Under the pieces are notes generated by a model, which worked only from the letters and a program-made list of their open reading frames with translations, ran no database searches and had not been told where the DNA came from. 42,647 nt of DNA, from assembly GCA_040880405.1 (NCBI GenBank), contig JBBDIM010000044.1, forward strand, positions 1 to 42,647, given 5' to 3'. Position 1 is the first letter of the stretch, and every line of letters begins with the position of its first letter. The position numbers and the translations under genes were made by a program. Source of the stretch: JBBDIM01 sp040880405 (GTDB taxonomy: Bacteria > Planctomycetota > Planctomycetia > Pirellulales > Pirellulaceae). This document shows, piece after piece, positions 1 to 7,880 of the stretch.

Positions 1-89
<89 letters not shown>

Positions 90-99
90 TCCAACCAGG

Positions 100-127
100 G
101 GCCGCCTCACCAAGGCGGCCTTTTTTT
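100..127 (+). terminator. Rho-independent terminator
   Basis: GGCCGCCT (100-107) pairs with AGGCGGCC (113-120) across a 5-nt loop and is followed by seven T residues (121-127). It lies 11 nt after the stop codon of the partial gene at the window start. Confidence 0.9.
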
Positions 128-254
128 GCTAGCAATGCCAGTTCCCTGGCACCGGGAATGGCTACTTTCACCGAGGATCAGATCAATCGCCACCGCCGCT
201 CACGCCGATAGTTAGCGATGACAAGCAATATCGACGAGCCAATGGAATAGCCAA

Positions 255-959
255 ATGTGGTGCAGGCACTGTGAGGCGGAAGTGGCGGGAATTGTCTCAT
301 CCGGAGACGATCGCCAATTGATCTGCGCGCGTTGCCAGCACCAAGTGGAAGATCTCTCCGCGAAGACGTTCTCCGATTCGTCGGAAAACCTCCCGGGCGG
401 CCCACTCGGGCTACGGCTCGATATGTCGCATCTGCGCGAAAACCTCAGGGCGGCCGATCGTCTGCTGGAGTCGCTGACGCTGGAGGATCTACCGCCGGAA
501 CAACCACGTGGTGCGGAAGAGCGGCTCAAGGTCCGCCAAATCAAACGTTCGCAGGCCGCTGCCAACGAAGATGGTGCCCACGCGGATCAGCCCCCCTCCC
601 CTGCCCTGAGTTACGATGATCTTCCCCAGCTTCCCGCGCCCAACTGGTGGGTCGGCGGTGTGCTGGGAGTTGGTAGCGTTACGCTTTGCGGTGGGGCGTT
701 ACTTTCCATCACGTCGTTGATTCGCGACCTGCCGCTGGCCTGGAACTTAGGGCTGCCTGCCTTACTACTGGGACAGGCTGGCGTGATTGTCGGGTTGGTG
801 CTGTACGCGGACAGCCTGGTAACGCGGGAACAGGAACTCACAGAGCAGCTAACCAAGCTGCGGCAAGCCAAACCGGGCCTCCGTAGACGAGGGCTGGAAC
901 TGCTCTCGGTGCGGCGTACCAGTCGCCGGTCATCCCTGCTCGTGAACCACGATTTGTGA
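255..959 (+). CDS. Zinc-ribbon protein with two membrane segments, unknown function
   Basis: 234 aa. The N-terminus holds two CxxC pairs (Cys3/Cys6 and Cys24/Cys27), the pattern of a small zinc ribbon. A polar, charged and probably disordered linker follows (about 35-130). Two hydrophobic segments come next, at about 131-153 and 161-184, then a short basic, coiled-coil-like tail. Zinc-ribbon plus two membrane spans suggests a membrane-anchored regulatory or scaffold protein, but no family is recognised. No clear Shine-Dalgarno precedes the ATG, so the exact start is uncertain, although the zinc ribbon begins at residue 3. It is convergent with the nitrite reductase gene. Confidence 0.65.
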   Translation: MWCRHCEAEVAGIVSSGDDRQLICARCQHQVEDLSAKTFSDSSENLPGGPLGLRLDMSHLRENLRAADRLLESLTLEDLPPEQPRGAEERLKVRQIKRSQAAANEDGAHADQPPSPALSYDDLPQLPAPNWWVGGVLGVGSVTLCGGALLSITSLIRDLPLAWNLGLPALLLGQAGVIVGLVLYADSLVTREQELTEQLTKLRQAKPGLRRRGLELLSVRRTSRRSSLLVNHDL

Positions 960-992
960 AACGTCGGGAAACCTAAATCGCCTGATGGACCC

Positions 993-1076
993 GGAGATGG
1001 CGTCCAGACTTCCCGCAAGAAACAGCATCCTCTCGCACTTCTCATGCCCACGTTGGAGGGCGTGGGCATGGCACCC
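993..1076 (+). repeat. 84-bp dispersed repeat, copy 1 (downstream of nirB)
   Basis: About 90% identical over its full 84 nt to 4671-4754. The 3' part contains a hairpin, CATGCCCACG / CGTGGGCATG with an 8-nt loop, also present inverted at 4481-4515. The two 84-nt copies are direct repeats bracketing the nitrite reductase gene. Short apparent ORFs over the hairpin (MPTLEGVGMAP) are repeat artefacts. Confidence 0.9.
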
Positions 1077-1130
1077 AGACGCCACTCGACGAACTATCCG
1101 GCGTAAACTCTAGCGGGACGACCCGCGCGC

Positions 1131-4100
1131 TCACACCTGGGCCAGTGACTTCTCCGCGTCGCAGGCGGTGATGCAGTGTTTTTCGGTTCCTAGGTGCGTA
1201 TCCAGCAGTTCGGCCGGCGGGAGGTGGACGAACACGCCTTCTCCTTCCACCTTCACCTGGAAGGTTTGCACGGAATACTCTTCTCCGGTCAGACACTCGC
1301 CCGATTCCAGGCTAAAGCTCTTCTTGTGCAAGGGGCACGCGACTTTCGGTTCGCCACCGGCGTCACCGATGATGCCCCGCGAAAGGACAAACGCATTCTT
1401 GTGAGGGCACATATTCTGGCAGGCGTACCACCCGGCCGGTGCCCTGAAGACGGCGATTTGGCTATCGCCATGCTTGATCGCCGCGCCGCCACCTGCCGGA
1501 AAGTCGGCAACCACCCCGGCCGCGACCCACTGCCAGGTGTCGTCCGGCGTAAGACCTCGCTTGGCCTCCGCTGCGACCGGAGCTTCCGCCGCAATCGTCT
1601 CACCACCCAACCCCTTGAGTTGCACCAAATCGACCTCACCCGCGGGCCAATCGGCCGGGCGAGATTGTCCCCGTTCGGTGACAATCTCGATCCCAAGCTG
1701 GGTGTCGTCGGTGTTCACGAACTGGCGGAAACGTTTGCGTTTCTCCGGGTCGTTCACGACGTCTTGCCACTCGCATTGGTAGCTATCGACTAAGTGCCGC
1801 ATCCGTTGTTCCAACTCGGCGTTGATGCCTAGCTTGTCGTGGATGACGACGTCGCGCAGGTGATCGAGTCCCCCCTCCATTTTTTCGAGCCAGACCGAAG
1901 TCCGGGTCAGTTTGTCGGCCGTTTCGATGTAGTACATCAGCAGCCGGTCGATGTAGGTGATGGCGGTCTGTTCGTCGATATCGGCGACCAACAGATCGGC
2001 ATGCCGCGGCTTGGCCCCGCCGTTGCCGCAGATGTACAGGTTGTAACCGTTTTCCGTGGCGATCAGTCCCACATCCTTGCTTTGGGCCTCGGCGCATTCC
2101 CGCACGCAGCCGGAGACCGCGAACTTGAGCTTATGAGGAGCGCGGATGCCGCGGTACCGGTTTTCGATCTGGATCGCGAACCCGACCGAGTCCCCAATCC
2201 CATAGCGGCACCAACTCGACCCCACACAGCTTTTTACCGTCCGAACCGCTTTGCCATAAGCGTGGCCACTCTCGAAGCCGGCCGCAATCAGTTCCTCCCA
2301 AATCTCCGGCAGCTCGTGGAGTTTCGCCCCGAACAGGTCGACCCGTTGCCCGCCGGTGATCTTGGTGTAGAGGTTGTATTTTTGGGCCACCTGACCCAGC
2401 ACAATCAACTTCTCCGGGGTGATCTCACCGCCGGGCACACGTGGCACCACCGAATAAGTCCCGTCCCGCTGGGTGTTGGCCAGGAACCGGTCGTTGGAAT
2501 CTTGCAGCGTTTCATGTTCCGCTTGGAGGATCGGATCGTTCCAGAGGGAGGCCAAGATCGAACCGACTGCCGGTTTGCAGATCTCGCAGCCGGTCCCGGC
2601 GCCGTGCGAGCGGATCAACTCGTCGAACGATTTGATCTGTTTGATTTTGACGATTTCAAACAGTTCCTGGCGGCTGAACGCGAAGTGCTCGCACAGGTCG
2701 GTGCTGAGCGACTGTCCTGAGGCGGCGAGTTCCGCGGAGAGCAAATCGGTGACCATCGGCATGCACCCGCCACACCCACCGCCGGCGCTCGTACAACGCT
2801 TCACATCGGCCGGAGTGGTGAGGTTTTCCGCGCGAATCGCCTCGCAGATTTGCCCCTTGGTCACGTTGTTGCAAGAGCAGACCTGGGCCTCAGGCGGTAA
2901 GCTTTCCACCCCACCGATCGACGCCCCTCCGCCACCGCTGGCACCCACCAGCAGGCTACTCGGATCGGCGGTCAGCGGCTGATCGCTCTTGGCCAAGGCG
3001 GAAAGCAGGCCGTAGTCGGCGGCGTCTCCCACCAGAATGCCACCCAACAGCCGCTTGCCATCCTTGCTGAAAAACAGCTTGCGATAGACCCCGGCAAACG
3101 GATCTTCCCGCGTCAGCGCGGTGGAAACCTCTTCCGCCGGCTGGTAGTCGCCGAAACTGGCGACATCCACCCCCATCAGTTTCAGCTTGGTCGAGAGGTC
3201 GGTCCCGCGGAAGGTTTGCCGCTCGCCGCACAGGTTCTTGGCGACGATCTCCGCCATCTCATACCCAGGGGCGACCAGGCCATAAATCATCCCGTCATGC
3301 AGGGCGACCTCGCCAATGGCGAAGACTCGCTCGTCGGAGGTTTTTAGTGCGTCGTCTACTAGGACACCGCCACGCTCTCCCAGCTTCAGCCCCGCCTGTT
3401 TGGCCAGTTCGTCCCGGGGACGGATCCCGGTCGAGACGATGATCATATCGACATCAAGCGTGGTGTCATCGGTGAAGACGATCCGCTCGACCGTCCCCTC
3501 CCCTTCCACCACCTTGGTCCCTTTGCTGAGGTGGATATGCACGCCCATCGCCTCCAACTGCTCGACCAACACGGCCGAGGCTCGGTCGTCGATCTGCCGC
3601 GCCATCAGCCGGGGTGAGTACTCGATGACATGCGCCTCCAGTCCCAAGTCGTGGGCCGCTTTGGCCGCCTCCAAGCCCAACAGGCCCCCGCCGATCACCG
3701 CGCACCGCTTGGCCGTTTTGCCGAAGGCGATGATCTTTTCAAGGTCCTCAATCGTCCGGTAAACAAACACGCCCCGTTTCTGAATGCCCTCGATCGGTGG
3801 AACAAACGGGTACGATCCGGTCGCCAAAACGACATGGTCGTAGGCGATCTTCGCCCCTTGGTCCGAATGGACGATCCGTCGTTTGCGGTCGATCCGGCTG
3901 GCTCGATCTCCGAGGTGGAGGTCGACCCCATTCTCTTGGTACCATTCCTTGCGCGAAAGCATCAGCTTTTCGGCGTCGCGATGGGCGAAGAACGAGGTGA
4001 GGCCCACTCGGTCGTAGGCGGCTCTCGGTTCTTCGCAGAAGGTGACCAAGCGGTACTGCTGCTGGGCGTCCTCGGTGACCATCTTCTCCAGAAAACGGTG

Positions 4101-4169
4101 CCCGACCATGCCGTTGCCGATTACCACGACTGTTTGCTGCGTACCTGCTTGCCGCGACGCTTGAGCCAT
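1131..4169 (-). CDS. nirB: Assimilatory nitrite reductase, NirB-NirD fusion
   Basis: Predicted cytoplasmic siroheme nitrite reductase reducing nitrite to ammonium with NAD(P)H. Using the ATG at 4169 (1012 aa), the order is as follows. First comes an FAD/NAD(P) pyridine-nucleotide disulfide oxidoreductase module (VVVIGNGMVG near the start). A BFD-like [2Fe-2S] domain follows, with Cys431/433/466/469. Next is the nitrite/sulfite reductase domain with the [4Fe-4S]-siroheme ligands Cys648/654 and Cys688/692. Last is a C-terminal NirD-type Rieske domain with Cys921-x-His923 and Cys945-xx-His948. NirD is usually a separate small subunit; here it is fused in frame. The reading frame extends 26 codons upstream to 4247, but the glycine-rich FAD motif follows the Met at 4169 closely, so this start is preferred. 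No transporter or nitrate reductase gene is adjacent in the window. Confidence 0.95.
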   Translation of the reverse strand: MAQASRQAGTQQTVVVIGNGMVGHRFLEKMVTEDAQQQYRLVTFCEEPRAAYDRVGLTSFFAHRDAEKLMLSRKEWYQENGVDLHLGDRASRIDRKRRIVHSDQGAKIAYDHVVLATGSYPFVPPIEGIQKRGVFVYRTIEDLEKIIAFGKTAKRCAVIGGGLLGLEAAKAAHDLGLEAHVIEYSPRLMARQIDDRASAVLVEQLEAMGVHIHLSKGTKVVEGEGTVERIVFTDDTTLDVDMIIVSTGIRPRDELAKQAGLKLGERGGVLVDDALKTSDERVFAIGEVALHDGMIYGLVAPGYEMAEIVAKNLCGERQTFRGTDLSTKLKLMGVDVASFGDYQPAEEVSTALTREDPFAGVYRKLFFSKDGKRLLGGILVGDAADYGLLSALAKSDQPLTADPSSLLVGASGGGGASIGGVESLPPEAQVCSCNNVTKGQICEAIRAENLTTPADVKRCTSAGGGCGGCMPMVTDLLSAELAASGQSLSTDLCEHFAFSRQELFEIVKIKQIKSFDELIRSHGAGTGCEICKPAVGSILASLWNDPILQAEHETLQDSNDRFLANTQRDGTYSVVPRVPGGEITPEKLIVLGQVAQKYNLYTKITGGQRVDLFGAKLHELPEIWEELIAAGFESGHAYGKAVRTVKSCVGSSWCRYGIGDSVGFAIQIENRYRGIRAPHKLKFAVSGCVRECAEAQSKDVGLIATENGYNLYICGNGGAKPRHADLLVADIDEQTAITYIDRLLMYYIETADKLTRTSVWLEKMEGGLDHLRDVVIHDKLGINAELEQRMRHLVDSYQCEWQDVVNDPEKRKRFRQFVNTDDTQLGIEIVTERGQSRPADWPAGEVDLVQLKGLGGETIAAEAPVAAEAKRGLTPDDTWQWVAAGVVADFPAGGGAAIKHGDSQIAVFRAPAGWYACQNMCPHKNAFVLSRGIIGDAGGEPKVACPLHKKSFSLESGECLTGEEYSVQTFQVKVEGEGVFVHLPPAELLDTHLGTEKHCITACDAEKSLAQV

Positions 4170-4375
4170 CATCCACCGCTTTCCGGGTTGCGTACCAACC
4201 AAGGGCCCGGAAACCATTTCCCGGGTTTGCGGTCTCAACCAACGCAACCACCGTGCCGTAGGATTTTGGACGTGGAGGGCCCCCTCAGGGGCAAGCCATA
4301 AGCATTGTCAGAATCGGAGGTTAGAACAACCGATCCGGCGACCGCCTGAATTTAAGCCACCCTGGGCAAAGAATT

Positions 4376-4440
4376 GACCACGCACCGCGCGACCCCCTGC
4401 CGGATTCCAAGGCAGGTCGTTGCAACGGCATCGCGTGGTC
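4376..4440. other. Nested hairpin, possible structured leader or repeat remnant
   Basis: GACCACGC (4376-4383) pairs with GCGTGGTC (4433-4440). The interior holds a second hairpin, CCTGCC (4396-4401) with GGCAGG (4411-4416), giving a branched stem. It lies about 207 nt upstream of the nirB start and could be in its leader RNA, a regulator site, or a decayed repeat. No known riboswitch class was recognised. Confidence 0.4.
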
Positions 4441-4480
4441 CGTATAAGAAGAATCTGAGGGTGGCCCTGGATAAGCGTGC

Positions 4481-4515
4481 TGGGTGCCATGCCCACGCCC
4501 TCCAACGTGGGCATG
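4481..4515 (-). repeat. 35-bp hairpin repeat, inverted copy
   Basis: Reverse complement of the 3' part of the 84-bp repeat (hairpin CATGCCCACG / CGTGGGCATG plus GGCACCC). The similarity stops after the hairpin, so this is either a truncated copy or the minimal mobile unit. Confidence 0.9.
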
Positions 4516-4670
4516 TTTTGGCGGGCGTGCTTTCCACCGGCAACTCGATTAACAACCAGTGCAGCGACCGATCGCTAACCCCCGGTTAACGAATCATCTT
4601 GGTAGTTCTCACTCACTGGGCTAGCCGCTAGTGGCCCCACTAAACGCAGGCAACACCGACTGAAGGAACT

Positions 4671-4754
4671 GGAGAAGGCGTCCGGACTTCCCAGAAGAGA
4701 CAAGATCCTCTTGCACTTCTCATGCCCACGTTGGAGGGCGTGGGCATGGCACCC
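4671..4754 (+). repeat. 84-bp dispersed repeat, copy 2 (upstream of nirB)
   Basis: Direct-repeat partner of 993-1076, same length and about 90% identical, with mismatches confined to the first half. The hairpin half is identical in both copies. Confidence 0.9.
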
Positions 4755-4824
4755 GACTTCCTCACGAGCAAAAAAGCAATTCGCGGGGCCCCCACGCTCT
4801 TGGCGAGCGTGGCTACGTCAGGGC

Positions 4825-6495
4825 TTAATCCAGCCCTACGTGCTCAATCCGCTTCCAGTATTTTTCGAAGGCGCCATCCTCGTGGAAGTCAGGGCTGTTG
4901 TCGAGGTCGTGGCACTGGATGCAGTGGTTGCGGGCCTGATCCAACGGCAACCGCATGGCCTGTTTGATTTGCTCGACCTCCTCATCGGTGAAGTTTCCTT
5001 CCCCGTTTTGCGAGGCGACATGGTCCGAGCCGGGGCCGTGGCAGTTTTCGCAGCCGACGCCGTGCATCAGCGGGGTTTTCTTGAGATCAAGGTAGCCGCT
5101 CTCGAAGGGGTAATATCCCTGCGGGTCCCAGCCGGTGACATGGCAGGAGAGACACTCCGGATCGTGGTGCCGGGGCACCTCATAACGCTCCGGTGGTTTG
5201 ACCAAGGTATCCAGGGCGTGGGCGTGGGGAGTACCTTCCCAGATTTCATGGGCCGTGGTGTGGCAGTCGGCACAGGCCTGGCTCCCGACGAAGTGCTTGC
5301 CGGAGGGATGGGGCCGAGGCCGCAAGCCTAAGCCTTCCAGGCCGATTGTCTCTAATTGGCTTTGATAACTCGCGAGCAGGTCTAACATTGCGCGGGAATC
5401 GTCAAACGAAGAATCGAGCGCGACCCGCTCGTATCGTAAAGGGCGGGCCTCGTCGTTGAACAGTCCGATCACGCCGACATACATCCCCTTGGTTCCGACC
5501 TGAACCATTTGGGTGCCGGTTCCTTCAATGTTCTCCAGTTCCAAGGTGGGTTCCCCCGCTCCGCCGGCGGTCACGACGAGATCGAACCCCGGGACCTGGG
5601 CGGCCAGTTCTCGGCTTTCGTCCAGCGAGGCGTGTGCGAGTAAGATATGGAAGTCACAATTCTGTCCCTCCAAATCGGACCAAGCCTGCTTGAGGGCAGG
5701 TAGTGGGTCGGCGATCTCGACCAAATCGTTGGAGACGGACGAGTGGTGACTTTTACCGAACACCCCCGTCACGCCAATCCGCTTGCCACCCGCTTCGATG
5801 ATTCGGTAGGTGGGTGTTAGCCCCAACAGACTCGCGTTGGCGGACAGGAAGCGGATATCCTCCGGGTCCTCGGCGGCGACGGCGGCGAAGGTTTCATCGA
5901 CTGAAAGCCGCAAATCCTGCGGCCCGAACGTAACCGCCTGGTAATCCATTTGCCGCAGCCCCTCGGCCGTGGTTTGGAACTTGATCTCCGGTTGGCGACC
6001 AAATCGCCGCACTTGATTGCCAACATCGATCGGCACGACGTTCCAGCCATGGTCCTCCCGCAGTTGCTCTAGCAGGGTGTACCGCCGCATCAGGCCACCC
6101 TTTTGATTCTCCAGTCCGCTACAGCCACACGGCTCGATATAGCCTTGCTGCTGGCCGGAAACAAAGAGCACCACCTCCGGCTTGGGCCAGTCGGCGAATC
6201 GATCGAGCCCCCGGCCCGCCGGGCGATCCAAAACCACTTTGCCCGCCACCGGGGCGGCGGGGTCTTCTGCCGGTGTCTCCACCATCGGCGGTACTTCGGC
6301 CATCGGTTGGTCTTCCGCGGACGTGGCAGGCCGCTGGTCCTCCGCTTCCTCGACCGGATCGGTCTCTTGGGTGACCTCACGTTGGGGCTTCGACGGGGTG
6401 TCCCGCGGAGAGCATCCAAGTGCCATCCAACCAGCCAAAAGGACCACGATCCAAGCCGATTTACCAACCAACGAGCAGCTCATGATGTTGACCAT
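4825..6495 (-). CDS. Lipoprotein: metallophosphatase-like domain plus tetrahaem cytochrome c
   Basis: 556 aa. The N-terminus is a lipoprotein signal (hydrophobic stretch then ALGCS lipobox), so it is probably an exported, membrane-anchored protein. An acidic/Pro linker leads to a domain resembling bacterial 5'-nucleotidase/metallophosphatase folds (VVLFVSGQQQGYIEPCGC...GGLMRRYTLLEQLR, then ILLAHASLDE). The C-terminal part resembles cytochrome c554 and carries four CxxCH motifs: CADCH, CLSCH, CENCH, CIQCH. The fusion is known in planctomycetes but its substrate is unknown. An alternative start is the Met at 6483. Last gene of a minus-strand run beginning at 11337. Confidence 0.85.
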   Translation of the reverse strand: MVNIMSCSLVGKSAWIVVLLAGWMALGCSPRDTPSKPQREVTQETDPVEEAEDQRPATSAEDQPMAEVPPMVETPAEDPAAPVAGKVVLDRPAGRGLDRFADWPKPEVVLFVSGQQQGYIEPCGCSGLENQKGGLMRRYTLLEQLREDHGWNVVPIDVGNQVRRFGRQPEIKFQTTAEGLRQMDYQAVTFGPQDLRLSVDETFAAVAAEDPEDIRFLSANASLLGLTPTYRIIEAGGKRIGVTGVFGKSHHSSVSNDLVEIADPLPALKQAWSDLEGQNCDFHILLAHASLDESRELAAQVPGFDLVVTAGGAGEPTLELENIEGTGTQMVQVGTKGMYVGVIGLFNDEARPLRYERVALDSSFDDSRAMLDLLASYQSQLETIGLEGLGLRPRPHPSGKHFVGSQACADCHTTAHEIWEGTPHAHALDTLVKPPERYEVPRHHDPECLSCHVTGWDPQGYYPFESGYLDLKKTPLMHGVGCENCHGPGSDHVASQNGEGNFTDEEVEQIKQAMRLPLDQARNHCIQCHDLDNSPDFHEDGAFEKYWKRIEHVGLD

Positions 6496-6639
6496 ACTAT
6501 TTTACGAATCGCCCGCGCGGCCGCGCTGGTGAGGTGAGGGACCTAAGCAATCGCCGGGCGAAATCGCGACTACAGGTGACCGCCCAGCGAAATACCGCGC
6601 CTCGCCGGCATTCGACCCAACGCTCGTCAAGACAACAAC

Positions 6640-7806
6640 TTACTCGACGGCGTAGTAAACTCCAACATCGACTTCCTTGATCTCCGGGTGGCCCTGGACT
6701 TCCAGACTGACCCTGCCCATTTTGTCACGATCCGGGCCATGAAAGTTTGCCGCGGGAACCCCGGTGGGGATCGTCACATGAACCGGGACCCGGCGAATGA
6801 GCCCCTCGTTCAGCGACTGAATCTCATCAACTTCCACTTGGAGATAGTCGGGGGAGACTTTTTTGAGCTGCACCGTGACCTCATCCCGGTGAGGCCCCTT
6901 CACAATCAGGTGGATGGTGGCGTTGGCTCCTTCATCGCTTTTGACCCGGTCAAGCATCAAAATATTTCGCTCGCGATTGAACTTATGGGTCGAGACGACC
7001 GTGATATCCCCCACCACGTTGCCGGAAATGGGCAACTCCAATTCCGGGGCGAACTCACTGCTGGTCTTGATCTTCAGTTTCTGCTGGTTCGCCCCCAACG
7101 GCAGGCCCGGCTTGACCTCGATCTCCAGTAGATAGCCCGACTTGGCGTCCCCTTCTTCTTGAAGCTCTTCGGTGGTCAGCGGCCGCTGACTGACGGCGTA
7201 GTTCTCCCGATGTTCTCCCTCGAAGGTAAGCTCCTCGATCTCGATCTGTTCATCCTTGAAGGCCAATATTTTCACGCCCGCCTTGCTACTTTCCCCGGCG
7301 GAAATCCGGCTGAAGCGGACCTCATTGGGTTCGAGCGCGACCGATTTGACCACTGAACCGCTGATTCGGAGCTCCACCTTGGGACGTTTTGGATCGTTGG
7401 TTCCGATGGTGGCCGTCTGCGAATAATGAGCCGAATACTGCTCCGCCTTCCACTCCAGCGTTACCTCGGCCGACTCGCCTGGGGCGACATTTCCGCCAGC
7501 CAGTTCGCTCACAGTGCATTTGCAGGTGGTCCCCTCTTTGGTGAGGGTCAACGGAGCGGTGCCGACATTCCGCAGGACAAAGGTATGACGCCCCTTGGCG
7601 CCCAATTCGATCTTGCCAAATTCGTGTAGTTCCCCACCCTCAACCTCAACCGTGGGGGTATCTTGCAAATCACTCGCTGGCCGAGCCAGTTCGGAGTTGG
7701 AAATGGCACCAAATTCATTTTCCAGCGAGACCCTGCGGTAAGCGGCTCCCGCGCCAACGGCCGAACCGAGAATGGTACAAATCAGAAAAATCGCAATCGG
7801 TTTCAT
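6640..7806 (-). CDS. DUF1573 domain protein, exported
   Basis: 388 aa. A hydrophobic N-terminal segment (about 3-22) forms a signal peptide or anchor. It is followed by a DUF1573 Ig-like domain (HEFGKIELGAKGRHTFVLRN, then TTCKCTVSE, then VAPGESAEVTLEW), and later beta-rich segments look like further Ig-like repeats. The family is abundant in planctomycetes and Bacteroidetes; the function is undefined and a structural or adhesive role is often assumed. It starts 74 nt after the polysaccharide polymerase/ligase gene on the same strand, so co-transcription is likely. Confidence 0.85.
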   Translation of the reverse strand: MKPIAIFLICTILGSAVGAGAAYRRVSLENEFGAISNSELARPASDLQDTPTVEVEGGELHEFGKIELGAKGRHTFVLRNVGTAPLTLTKEGTTCKCTVSELAGGNVAPGESAEVTLEWKAEQYSAHYSQTATIGTNDPKRPKVELRISGSVVKSVALEPNEVRFSRISAGESSKAGVKILAFKDEQIEIEELTFEGEHRENYAVSQRPLTTEELQEEGDAKSGYLLEIEVKPGLPLGANQQKLKIKTSSEFAPELELPISGNVVGDITVVSTHKFNRERNILMLDRVKSDEGANATIHLIVKGPHRDEVTVQLKKVSPDYLQVEVDEIQSLNEGLIRRVPVHVTIPTGVPAANFHGPDRDKMGRVSLEVQGHPEIKEVDVGVYYAVE

Positions 7807-7880
7807 TTCCCACGCTCCAAAGGCTCGGAAAAAGATAAATAGCGGATAAATTCAATCGCGGGAAAACGGCTCGTTTTCCC

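Larger units (their letters stand above)
4250..4820. other. Repeat-bearing intergenic region upstream of nirB
   Basis: No convincing gene in about 570 bases between two minus-strand genes. It holds a nested hairpin at 4376-4440, an inverted 35-nt hairpin repeat at 4481-4515, and the second 84-bp repeat at 4671-4754. It must also contain the promoter for nirB (reading leftward), but no clear sigma70 boxes were identified. Confidence 0.7.

Noticed and set aside
1042..1296. Open frames across the CATGCCCACG hairpin repeat (MPTLEGVGMAP-like peptides)
   Set aside because: They recur wherever the repeat occurs, on either strand, with no RBS and different downstream sequence; repeat artefacts, not genes.
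4487..4754. CRISPR-like array from the repeated hairpins near 4.5-4.75 kb
   Set aside because: Only two copies, in opposite orientation and 150 bp apart, with a third 3.4 kb away; no regular spacers and no cas genes.
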